Made by a program: the position numbers and the translations under genes. Below, one piece after another: positions 56,832 through 64,000 of a stretch of 64,000 bases of DNA; position 1 is the first letter of the stretch, and each line of letters begins with the position of its first letter. Source of the stretch: Buttiauxella gaviniae ATCC 51604 (GTDB lineage Bacteria; Pseudomonadota; Gammaproteobacteria; Enterobacterales; Enterobacteriaceae); contig NZ_LXEP01000006.1 of the NCBI RefSeq assembly GCF_001654835.1, forward strand, positions 49,037-113,036, read 5' to 3'. A model generated the notes under the pieces. It did no database searches. It was not told the DNA's origin and saw nothing but the letters and a program-made list of their open reading frames with translations.

Positions 56832-57830
56832 TTATTTACCCGTAAATTCAGCCAGGTTGCTTTGATCAACGCCGACATATGGGATACGAACGATTTTGTC
56901 TTCGATTTTCCACTTAGTGCCATCAGCGGCAGGCTTACCAGCAGCCAGGTTTTTAGCCAGGTCGAAGGTTGCTTTTGCCTGGTTGTTAGCATCGTTCAGA
57001 ACGGTACCGGCCATTGCGCCAGATTTAACCAGTGCCAGCGCTTCTGGCAGGGCATCCACACCAAATACTGGAATAGAAGATTTGTTGTGCGCTTTCAGCG
57101 CTTCAACTGCACCCATTGCCATCGCATCGTTGTTGGCGATAACCACTTCGATTTTGTTAGCGTTCGGGCCAGACAACCATGCGTCCATCTTATCTTTCGC
57201 CTGAGCGGTATCCCACATCGCAGTATCTAACTGCAGCTGTTGGGTTTTCAGGCCTTTAGTATTCAACTCTTTGATAACGTAGGTCGTACGCGCTTCAGCA
57301 TCCGGGTGACCAGGTTCGCCTTTCAGCAGTACGAACTGAACCTGACCATCTTTGTTAAGATCCCACGCAGGGTTAGCCGCCCAGTGTTTTGCAATCAGGT
57401 CGCCCTGAATGATGCCTGATTCTTTAGAGTCAGTACCGACGTAGTAAGCTTTGTCGTAGCTATCCAGCGCTTTGCGAGAAGGTTCTTTGTTGTAGAACAC
57501 GATTGGAATGTTCTGGCCGCGCGCTTTTTCGATAACGGTGCCAGCAGCAGCCGGGTCAACCAGGTTGATTGCCAGTGCTTTCACGCCTTTTGCCAACAGT
57601 ACGTCAATCTGATCGTTCTGCTTGGACTGGTCATTCTGTGAGTCGTTCATCAGCAGTTCTACGTCTGGCGAAGCTTTTGCATCTTTCTCAATCGCTTTGC
57701 GAACCACTGACATAAAGTTATCGTCGTATTTGTAAATGGTCACGCCAATACGGGTATCAGCTGCATGAGCGGCTGCGCCAAACAACATGCAAGACATAAC
57801 GGCGGACAGGGTCAAAACCTTCTTATTCAT
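56832..57830 (-). CDS. mglB: MglB, D-galactose-binding periplasmic protein
   Basis: This 332-residue protein binds galactose and glucose for uptake and chemotaxis. A Sec signal ends at AHA (residue 23), and the mature protein begins [18 protein letters not shown] as in E. coli. The calcium loop DLNKDGQVQ and hinge residues are intact. It leads the mglBAC operon. The leader of about 210 bases runs from a CRP/Gal-operator promoter. Confidence 0.97.
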   Translation of the reverse strand: MNKKVLTLSAVMSCMLFGAAAHAADTRIGVTIYKYDDNFMSVVRKAIEKDAKASPDVELLMNDSQNDQSKQNDQIDVLLAKGVKALAINLVDPAAAGTVIEKARGQNIPIVFYNKEPSRKALDSYDKAYYVGTDSKESGIIQGDLIAKHWAANPAWDLNKDGQVQFVLLKGEPGHPDAEARTTYVIKELNTKGLKTQQLQLDTAMWDTAQAKDKMDAWLSGPNANKIEVVIANNDAMAMGAVEALKAHNKSSIPVFGVDALPEALALVKSGAMAGTVLNDANNQAKATFDLAKNLAAGKPAADGTKWKIEDKIVRIPYVGVDQSNLAEFTGK

Positions 57831-58049
57831 GGTATCTCCGGTTTTTTTGCAGGGTAGTTCTTAGGGGTATTCAGGCAGGCAGCGTTGTTACAAAAACGTT
57901 ACTGAATGCCGAAAATTTTTCTGTTCTAAAAAACTCTTCCGTGTTCAATAACGTTCCATAACAGCTTTTATTGGTAGTTTTTTGCCGAATACCTATAAGT
58001 AAACTGATTAGTCACCGTTACATATAGTTTCAGCTGATAAGACGCTGAC

Positions 58050-58110
58050 ATCATAGTCATCACATTGTTAATTAACTGTGAATTTACTCACAAATTGAAA
58101 CCGGTTACAT
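58050..58110 (-). promoter_or_regulatory. mgl promoter with a perfect CRP site and Gal operator
   Basis: Read towards mglB: the Gal operator core TGTAACCGGTTTCA (58109-58096) fits TGNAANCGNTTNCA fully. The CRP site TGTGA-N6-TCACA (58077-58092) is perfect. A -10 TATGAT follows at 58055-58050, placing CRP near -41.5 if transcription starts about 58043. GalS/GalR repression and cAMP-CRP activation are the known E. coli scheme. A weaker operator-like TGTAACGGTGAC lies at 58022-58011. Confidence 0.85.
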
Positions 58111-58122
58111 AAAAGACTTTTT

Positions 58123-59145
58123 TCAGAGAGTGATCGGTGCCGCAATTTGCCGTGGAGCAACAGAATGGCGACGAACTAAAGTCGGCATAAAACAGTGTGT
58201 TGCACCATTATCGAGCGTTCCTGCCGCCCCTTGTAACGCCAGTTCGGTCGCCAGGCGTGCCATTGAAACAATGGGGTAACGCACCGTGGTAAGTTGTGGA
58301 TCGGTGTAACGTGCTATCGGAATGTCATCAAAACCAATCACTGAGACATGATGCGGCACGACAATGCCATTATCTTTCAAAGCAGTTAACGCACCTGCTG
58401 CCATGCTGTCGTTATAGGCAAATACCGCACTGAGTTGCAGATTGCGGCCTAACAACTCAACCATTGCCGCTTCACCACCCTGCATATCGGGTGAACCCAC
58501 GCCCACCCAGCTTTCGGGCGGTACAATCCCCTGTTCACTCATGCCACGCAGCCATCCTTCCCGACGCTGCGCGTTGTCTTCAATTGCATGGCTCGATGCC
58601 AAATATCCGATGCGCTGATGACCTTGATTAAACAGCATTCTAGTCGCCATCAAAGCGCCACTGACATTATCAAGCCCGACACATCGATGCTCGTATCCGG
58701 GCACAATACGGTTAACCAGCACCATGCCAGGAATGTGATCGAGGAACTCGGCGAGCTCTTTATCACAGAGTGCTTTAGCATGAACAATCAATGCGTTACA
58801 GCGCTGGCGAATCAATACCTCAATGGCATGACGCTCTTTTTCTTCCTGATGGTAGCTGTTGCCAATGAGCACATATTTGTTGTGCTCTTGCGCCACAACA
58901 TCCACCGCTTTGACCAATGCGCCAAAAAATGGATCGGACACATCCATCACCACTACACCAATTGTATCGCTGACCTGCGTTGCCAGAGCCTGGGCGTTAG
59001 CATTCGGGCGATAGCCCAATTGCGCCACCGCCTGCATCACACTTTCACGGGTATCAGCGCTGACTAGCGCGCTGTTATTGAGTACACGGGATACGGTCGC
59101 CACGGAGACGCCGGCGATTCGGGCAACGTCACGAATGGTGATCAT
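58123..59145 (-). CDS. galS: GalS, galactose isorepressor
   Basis: This 340-residue LacI-family repressor is equivalent to E. coli GalS and controls mgl and other galactose genes. The HTH is [22 protein letters not shown], the hinge [13 protein letters not shown], and the effector domain runs to [16 protein letters not shown]. The start at 59145 gives MITIRDVAR; the frame extends to an upstream GTG that adds three residues. It is separated from mglB by 292 bases holding the mgl promoter. It lies in the same direction as mglB, and its own promoter carries a Gal operator. Confidence 0.96.
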   Translation of the reverse strand: MITIRDVARIAGVSVATVSRVLNNSALVSADTRESVMQAVAQLGYRPNANAQALATQVSDTIGVVVMDVSDPFFGALVKAVDVVAQEHNKYVLIGNSYHQEEKERHAIEVLIRQRCNALIVHAKALCDKELAEFLDHIPGMVLVNRIVPGYEHRCVGLDNVSGALMATRMLFNQGHQRIGYLASSHAIEDNAQRREGWLRGMSEQGIVPPESWVGVGSPDMQGGEAAMVELLGRNLQLSAVFAYNDSMAAGALTALKDNGIVVPHHVSVIGFDDIPIARYTDPQLTTVRYPIVSMARLATELALQGAAGTLDNGATHCFMPTLVRRHSVAPRQIAAPITL

Positions 59146-59255
59146 ATTTATCACCAGGCGAAGGAGGAATTAGTCTCATGAATACACCCTGTATATGGCA
59201 AGGTGGCTATTCTGGCAGCGACTTGGGAATGACTACGTGAGGATGATCACACCAA

Positions 59256-59302
59256 TGAAAACGGTTACATACATATCGTTAACGTTTGTGATGTATATCA
59301 TT
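59256..59302 (-). promoter_or_regulatory. galS control region: Gal operator and CRP site
   Basis: TGAAAACGGTTACA (59256-59269) is a full match to the Gal operator core. TGTGA-TGTATA-TCATT (59287-59302) is a CRP site with one perfect half. This fits autoregulation of galS and cAMP dependence, as in E. coli. The CRP site touches the yeiB stop codon. Confidence 0.75.
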
Positions 59303-60458
59303 ATCTTGCTGGATGCTTCAGTGATACCCCTGCAGCACGTGCGGTTAGTTGTCTCCAGAGCCACTCAACAGGCCCTTGACGGAAGTAACGCAGCCAGAGC
59401 ATAGAGAATAAGATATTGATTACCCAGACAAAAGGCACAATTCCCAACAGGCTCAGGCGGTCAAACTTCATGAACCAGCCCATGCGGAAGAAGAAGGTAG
59501 TGCAAATCACTGTTTGCAGTAGATAGTTCGACAATGCCATTCGCCCGACATGCGCTATTGCATTCACCAGGCGCAAGCGCGACAACTGCGGCCAGTAGCC
59601 AAATGCGAGTGCTGCATAGCCAATAGTTTGAAACGGTGCACTTAGTTCACGCGGCGCTTGCAGCAAGAAAGCACACCAGCGATACATCCAGCCAAGATGC
59701 CACTGGGCATAAATCGCAGGAATGTTAATTAGCAACCCAACCACAATCAGCCACACGCCAATGCGGCGATAATGATGCAAACTAAACTCGCCTCGCAGCC
59801 AGCCACTGCGCATTAATGACGCGCCAATCAGCATCATCCCCGCCAGTTGCCAACCGTATTGCGCGCCCAGAGCTACAAGGTTAGATGAGAGCAAATCGAT
59901 GCGATTGTTAATGGCCTCCGTCCCGCCGTTAAGCTTCCACCACTGCTCGTACTGCAAATTTGCAGCATCGGGGATCCACGAGCGGTTCGGTGTATCGCCG
60001 GAAATAAAACCTAGCAATAGCAGCACGCCAATACCGGTGAGATACAAGATAACGCCAGTATTAAACAATGAACGATTACCCGGTGCATCACGAATGAGAC
60101 GCCAGCACACCAACCCCACTAAACCGTAGGCCAGCAAAATATCGCCATCCCAAAGGAAAATAGCGTGCATAAAACCGAGCAGAACTAATAACGTCAGACG
60201 TGACTGAATCCAGCGTTTGCCGCGATGTAACAACATCTGCAAGCCCGCGCCAAATAACAGAGCAAATAAGGTGAGGAATTTTACCTGAGCAAAGAGATCT
60301 AAAATCGCCCACGTCCAGGCATCGTGACCAGTAGCGGAACCGGACCAGGCTGGATTGAGATACGCAGCCTTCGGTAAACCGAAGGCCACGATATTAAGCA
60401 GCAGGATGCCGAGAATAGCGACGCCACGGACAAAATCCAGCGTAACGTTTCTACTCAT
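59301..60458 (-). CDS. yeiB: YeiB, DUF418 membrane protein
   Basis: This 385-residue inner-membrane protein of the DUF418 family has about ten helices and matches E. coli YeiB throughout (NVTLDFVRGVAILGILLLN, LFALLFGAGLQMLLHRG, FRQGPVEWLWRQLTARAAG). The function is unknown; its N-terminus resembles acyltransferase-like membrane proteins. It starts 19 bases after the folE stop and is probably co-transcribed with folE. Confidence 0.94.
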   Translation of the reverse strand: MSRNVTLDFVRGVAILGILLLNIVAFGLPKAAYLNPAWSGSATGHDAWTWAILDLFAQVKFLTLFALLFGAGLQMLLHRGKRWIQSRLTLLVLLGFMHAIFLWDGDILLAYGLVGLVCWRLIRDAPGNRSLFNTGVILYLTGIGVLLLLGFISGDTPNRSWIPDAANLQYEQWWKLNGGTEAINNRIDLLSSNLVALGAQYGWQLAGMMLIGASLMRSGWLRGEFSLHHYRRIGVWLIVVGLLINIPAIYAQWHLGWMYRWCAFLLQAPRELSAPFQTIGYAALAFGYWPQLSRLRLVNAIAHVGRMALSNYLLQTVICTTFFFRMGWFMKFDRLSLLGIVPFVWVINILFSMLWLRYFRQGPVEWLWRQLTARAAGVSLKHPAR

Positions 60459-60477
60459 ACACCCTACCTAATTAATG

Positions 60478-61143
60478 TTAGTTATGACGCACTGCGCGCA
60501 GGAATTCCTGGCGTGTATTTTGGCTGGATTTAAACAATCCACCCAAAGATGTGGTTGTCGTCGCACTAGTCGCATCCTGCACGCCACGTGCTTTCACACA
60601 ATAATGGACTGCATCAATAGATACCGCCACATTGTTGGTACCAAGCAAGGTTTGCAGTGCAATCAGGATTTGCTGGGTTAAGCGTTCCTGAACCTGCGGG
60701 CGCTGCGCAAAGAACTGCACAATGCGGTTAATTTTCGACAAGCCAATCACGGTATCTTTCGGCAGATAAGACACTGTCGCTTTACCGTCGATAGTCACGA
60801 AATGGTGTTCACAAGTGCTGGTGAGCGTAATGTTGCGCACGGTGACCATCTCATCAACCTTCATCTTATTCTCAATGACGGTGATTTTCGGGAAGTTGGC
60901 ATAATCAAGGCCGGAGAAAATCTCATCGACATACATTTTAGCTATGCGATGTGGGGTTTCCATCAAGCTATCGTCGCTGAGATCAAGATTCAGCAACTGC
61001 ATGATTTCCGTCATATGCCCGGCAATCTCGCGTTTGCGGGTTTCGTTATCAAGCTCACGCAATTGTGGGCGCAGTGGCGTTTCCAGGCCGCGTGCAACCA
61101 ATGCTTCATGAACCAATGCGGCTTCTGGACTTAGTGATGACAT
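60478..61143 (-). CDS. folE: GTP cyclohydrolase I
   Basis: This 221-residue enzyme makes 7,8-dihydroneopterin triphosphate from GTP, the first step of folate synthesis. Zinc and active-site residues are seen in [21 protein letters not shown] and [24 protein letters not shown]. The start at 61143 behind AGGAGAA gives [15 protein letters not shown]. Length and sequence equal E. coli FolE within one residue. Confidence 0.98.
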   Translation of the reverse strand: MSSLSPEAALVHEALVARGLETPLRPQLRELDNETRKREIAGHMTEIMQLLNLDLSDDSLMETPHRIAKMYVDEIFSGLDYANFPKITVIENKMKVDEMVTVRNITLTSTCEHHFVTIDGKATVSYLPKDTVIGLSKINRIVQFFAQRPQVQERLTQQILIALQTLLGTNNVAVSIDAVHYCVKARGVQDATSATTTTSLGGLFKSSQNTRQEFLRAVRHN

Positions 61144-61268
61144 GTTGTTTTCTCCTGCAGGTGTGACTGACCTCGGCCCTACATGGGGCAAAGTGTGCGC
61201 TCATTGTGCGTGAGCACGGTCGCATAATCCAGTAGTGCGAACGATAATTATTGAAATCGTCAATACCT

Positions 61269-62438
61269 TTACTCTTTACGCCAGACGAGGCCGCCGCCAA
61301 TCAATAATGCTACGCCGGCTACGTATAACGCAGGCTCAAGTTGCCCGGTAAGCGAAGTCGATAATGCTGACAGCATCGGCCCCACCAGTTGCCCCATGGC
61401 ATAACCGGTAGTGAGTAATCCTGCCATGTAACGGGTATGCTTTGGCGCCAGTTCGCGTCCATATTGCAACGATAATTGCACCGCACATAAGAAGCCACCT
61501 CCCACCAGCAACGAACCTAAAACCAGCCCGACCATACCGGGAATCATATCTGAGGCGAATACCCCAAGTGCTTGCAACCACAAAACCAGCGCCAGGCGCT
61601 GATGGCTTTGCAGCTTTTGACGCGCGGCAATGCCGAGCAAAATACCGCAAACCGCCGCACCGCCAAATATCGGCCAGACAAACTGCGCAAACGCGCTTCC
61701 AGGAAAGCGTGCGCTCGCCATCTGCGATAAAAATGTGGCGGGCAGAATGTAACCAAATCCGGCCAGGCTATAGCTCCACACCAGGCGTTTGAGTTGTGGT
61801 GTTAACACCAGCGGCTCGGGTGCCGTTTCCGGGCGGTGCAACTCCCCTTTGCGTGGCAAATTTCGGGCGATTAACAGGATAAACAGCAGCGCCAGAGCGC
61901 CATAAACCAGCCAGGCACTGCTTGCTGACAACCCGTAACTGTGGATTGCCACCGCCAACAACCCGCTGACAAATATTCCCGCCCCCGGTCCTGCGAACAC
62001 CGCCGCACTTAACCCCGGCTTGCCTAAATGTGCCAGCTGCTCATTGCTCCATGCGGCGATTAACACCATCGCCCAGCCGCTGGCACAACCAATCAGAAAA
62101 CGAATCAACGCATGCCACAAGGCTGAATCCACGGTAGCAGAAAGTAGCGTCAGTATGACTGCTCCCCAGACACCAGCATGCAAACGCAACTCTACCCGCC
62201 GATGTGCACGCATGGCATCCCATGCGCCAGCCAGATAACCGAGGTAGTTAATCGCTGCTACCAAACCCGCACTGGTTAAGGTAAGTTGCCCTTCAGTTAT
62301 CATTAATGGGACTTGTGGTGTGAATGCAAATCGGCCAATGCCCATTGCAACCACCAACACCAGAAACCCAGTCAACGCGATACGTGCCGCCACTATCACC
62401 CCAAATGTTGCGATTTCGTTGCCAGTATGATGCCGCAT
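61269..62438 (-). CDS. YbfB/YjiJ-family MFS transporter
   Basis: The protein is about 389 residues with 12 predicted helices, of the YbfB/YjiJ MFS family, whose substrates are mostly unknown. Signature stretches are AMGIGRFAFTPQVPLM in the first helix pair, AAINYLGYLAGAWDAM, and the late AGLLTTGYAMGQLVGPML. I start at the ATG at 62436-62438 (MRHHTGNEIATFG). The frame continues open for 127 more codons through an ERIC and into the yeiG gene, which is not coding on this strand. A GTG about 13 codons further in is another possible start. It is not present between folE and yeiG in E. coli. Confidence 0.78.
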   Translation of the reverse strand: MRHHTGNEIATFGVIVAARIALTGFLVLVVAMGIGRFAFTPQVPLMITEGQLTLTSAGLVAAINYLGYLAGAWDAMRAHRRVELRLHAGVWGAVILTLLSATVDSALWHALIRFLIGCASGWAMVLIAAWSNEQLAHLGKPGLSAAVFAGPGAGIFVSGLLAVAIHSYGLSASSAWLVYGALALLFILLIARNLPRKGELHRPETAPEPLVLTPQLKRLVWSYSLAGFGYILPATFLSQMASARFPGSAFAQFVWPIFGGAAVCGILLGIAARQKLQSHQRLALVLWLQALGVFASDMIPGMVGLVLGSLLVGGGFLCAVQLSLQYGRELAPKHTRYMAGLLTTGYAMGQLVGPMLSALSTSLTGQLEPALYVAGVALLIGGGLVWRKE

Positions 62439-62481
62439 GGCTAGACTGGGGAGAAGTGAATATTCCTCAATCACATTGAAT

Positions 62482-62607
62482 ATATACCTAAAATAATTCG
62501 AGTTGCATTGAGGCGGCGACGCAGTGAATCCCCTGGAGCTGACATAAGTCAGTGACTGGGGTGAGCGAGGAAAGCCAACAAAAATGCGGCTTGAAGTATG
62601 AAGGGTA
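62482..62607 (+). repeat. ERIC element just upstream of yeiG
   Basis: This ERIC of about 126 bases on the plus strand has the ends TATATACC and GAAGGGTA and contains ATCCCCTGGAGCTGACATAA and CAGTGACTGGGGTGAGCG. It ends 6 bases before the yeiG ribosome site, so the yeiG promoter must be inside or before it. Confidence 0.93.
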
Positions 62608-62624
62608 AAATTAAGGACCTCTGG

Positions 62625-63455
62625 ATGGAACTCCTCGAAGAACACCGATGTTTTGAAGGCTGGCAACAGCGCTGGCGCCATGATTCTGCAGTACTGAAAT
62701 GTCCGATGACGTTCAGTATTTTTCTGCCAACTCCACGCACCACACCTCCACCGGTTCTGTACTGGCTGTCCGGTTTGACCTGCAATGATGAGAATTTCAC
62801 CACCAAAGCCGGAGCACAACGTGTCGCTTCTGAATTAGGGATTGTGTTGGTAATGCCTGATACCAGCCCACGTGGTGAAAATGTACCGAATAATGAAAGC
62901 TACGATCTTGGTCAGGGAGCAAGTTTTTACCTGAATGCCACCGAACAGCCGTGGGCCGACCATTTCCGTATGTACGACTACATTAATGATGAGTTGCCAG
63001 CGTTGATTGCTGATAACTTCAGCATCAGTGAGAAAGCCTCTATCTTTGGGCATTCGATGGGTGGCCACGGTGCGCTAAGCATCGCATTGAAAAATCCTGG
63101 TCGTTATTGCTCTGTTTCGGCCTTTGCACCGATCGTGAACCCAACTCGCGTGCCGTGGGGCCAAAAAGCCTTTGATGCTTATTTAGGTACAGACCAAGAG
63201 AAATGGCGCGAATGGGATAGCTGCTGCTTGTTGATGCAGGCTGATAGTTCCAACGCCATTCCTGTGCTTATCGATCAAGGTGATGCGGATCAGTTCCTTG
63301 CAGATCAACTGCAACCGGCGCAATTTGCTGAAGTAGCACGTCAGAAAAACTGGCCGCTAACCCTGCGCGTGCAGCCGGGTTACGACCATAGCTATTACTT
63401 TATTGCCTCGTTTATAGAAGACCACCTGCGTTTTCATGCGGAGCATTTGGCGTAG
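62625..63455 (+). CDS. yeiG: S-formylglutathione hydrolase (YeiG/FghA)
   Basis: This 276-residue esterase-D-type serine hydrolase completes glutathione-dependent formaldehyde detoxification by cleaving S-formylglutathione to formate. The nucleophile is S144 in GHSMGGHG. Other active-site stretches are [22 protein letters not shown] and [15 protein letters not shown] start at the ATG at 62625 behind AAGGA, matching the E. coli N-terminus ([13 protein letters not shown]); an upstream ATG at 62598 lies inside the ERIC. Confidence 0.96.
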   Translation: MELLEEHRCFEGWQQRWRHDSAVLKCPMTFSIFLPTPRTTPPPVLYWLSGLTCNDENFTTKAGAQRVASELGIVLVMPDTSPRGENVPNNESYDLGQGASFYLNATEQPWADHFRMYDYINDELPALIADNFSISEKASIFGHSMGGHGALSIALKNPGRYCSVSAFAPIVNPTRVPWGQKAFDAYLGTDQEKWREWDSCCLLMQADSSNAIPVLIDQGDADQFLADQLQPAQFAEVARQKNWPLTLRVQPGYDHSYYFIASFIEDHLRFHAEHLA

Positions 63456-63527
63456 CATTGTTCCCCTCACCCCGGGGTTGTTTCTTATACACAACGTTGA
63501 GGGAAGGTTCCTGCCATTACGGGAAGA

Positions 63528-64000
63528 TTCCGTTCACTAAAGGTTCCGTGATATCTGTACTCCCCGAACCGGTGAACGTACGAAGGGTGCTACCGCAGCA
63601 CCCTTCGCAATCCCGGCTCCCGGCGATTAAATCGCCGCTTTGCGGTAAACCTCCGTTTTTCCTTTCAGTCCTTGGGTCGGTTGTGACTCGCTCCCGGCGA
63701 TCACAACCTCTCACCGTTCCCGACGGTTCGACCCGGCCTTACAGTCAAAACGGAGGCGATTTATGCCGGACTCAAAGGTCAACGTCAAAAGCTAAGGTCA
63801 AAAGCTGAACCGGTTTTGACCTTATCCCCGGTATAAATTGCCCCAGTGTTCCCCATAAGTCAGGGTTGAGCTGCCGGGAGCAGCGAAAGAGAGCGATCGT
63901 TGGGAACGAATCGCGAACGACCCTGAACGTTGGGGATAAGCTGGGGTTTACCGCGCAGCGGCAATTTAATGACCGGGCGCCAGGATTATCAAGGAGAGGG
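63528..64000. repeat. Palindromic intergenic repeat, long form (copy C, runs off the window)
   Basis: The left end is TTCCGTTCAC (63528-63537) and the left inner arm ACCGGTGAACGTACG lies near 63569-63583. Next come a local hairpin of GAAGGGTGC and GCACCCTTC, then CCCGGCGATTAAATCGCCGC near 63617-63636. Bases 63911-63979 carry the inverse core, 67 of 69 identical to copy B reversed. The matching right end should lie beyond base 64000. It is at least 470 bases with no convincing gene; the remaining intergenic bases after yeiG (63456-63527) hold only a small CCCC/GGGG hairpin. Confidence 0.8.

Noticed and set aside
63458..63808. 116-residue plus-strand frame over repeat copy C
   Set aside because: It is translated from palindromic repeat sequence, rich in Pro, Ser and Arg, with no family features; copies A and B do not preserve the frame.

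Overview
The window reads as chromosome of an Enterobacteriaceae member outside E. coli/Salmonella. Most proteins align by eye, nearly end to end, with E. coli K-12 proteins (MetG, RimO, MglA, MdfA, YbiT and others), and the intergenic DNA carries ERIC and REP repeats typical of enterics. No tRNA, rRNA, CRISPR array, IS element or prophage gene was seen.

Layout, left to right. (1) 1-12.2 kb, accessory: the start of a secreted protein, a DUF3772/MscS channel, an unknown secreted protein, a CstA-family transporter, then a periplasmic molybdenum aldehyde-dehydrogenase-type complex (Mo subunit, 2Fe-2S subunit, tri-haem cytochrome c) divergent from two cofactor-insertion helpers (MocA-like and XdhC). 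(2) 12.3-19.1 kb: yehS-btsR-btsS, mrp and metG. (3) 19.3-24.4 kb: a five-gene operon with an AtsK-like 2-oxoglutarate dioxygenase and a complete CUT1-type ABC importer. (4) 24.5-43.0 kb: mdfA, ybjG, deoR, dacC, gstB, yliI, bssR, a lipoprotein pair, rimO, gsiDCBA-iaaA, moeAB. This is the order of the E. coli 18-19 min region with two local replacements. (5) 43.0-48.1 kb: a LacI regulator divergent from an ACS-type MFS transporter and a cytoplasmic GH31 glycosidase, sitting where E. coli has fsaA. (6) 48.1-50.9 kb: ybiT and ldtB. (7) 51.0-63.5 kb: yohJK, cdd, sanA, mglCAB, galS, yeiB, folE, an MFS gene and yeiG, in the order of the E. coli 48 min region. Blocks from two distant E. coli map positions therefore adjoin here.

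Regulatory reading. The mgl operon and galS each have a perfect-core Gal operator beside a CRP site. ybjG has a PmrA/BasR box. The CstA-family gene carries two direct copies of ACCGCTCA, which matches the BtsR target motif as I remember it, about 8 kb from btsSR. The LacI/MFS/GH31 locus has two candidate operators.

The most unusual structure is a family of palindromic intergenic repeats (about 5.66-5.86, 15.38-15.68 and 63.53->64.0 kb). Their ends resemble TTCCGTTCACC and their inner arms resemble CGGTGAACGT. The second and third copies share a 69-base core at 67/69 identity in opposite orientation. I do not recognise them as REP, BIME or ERIC.
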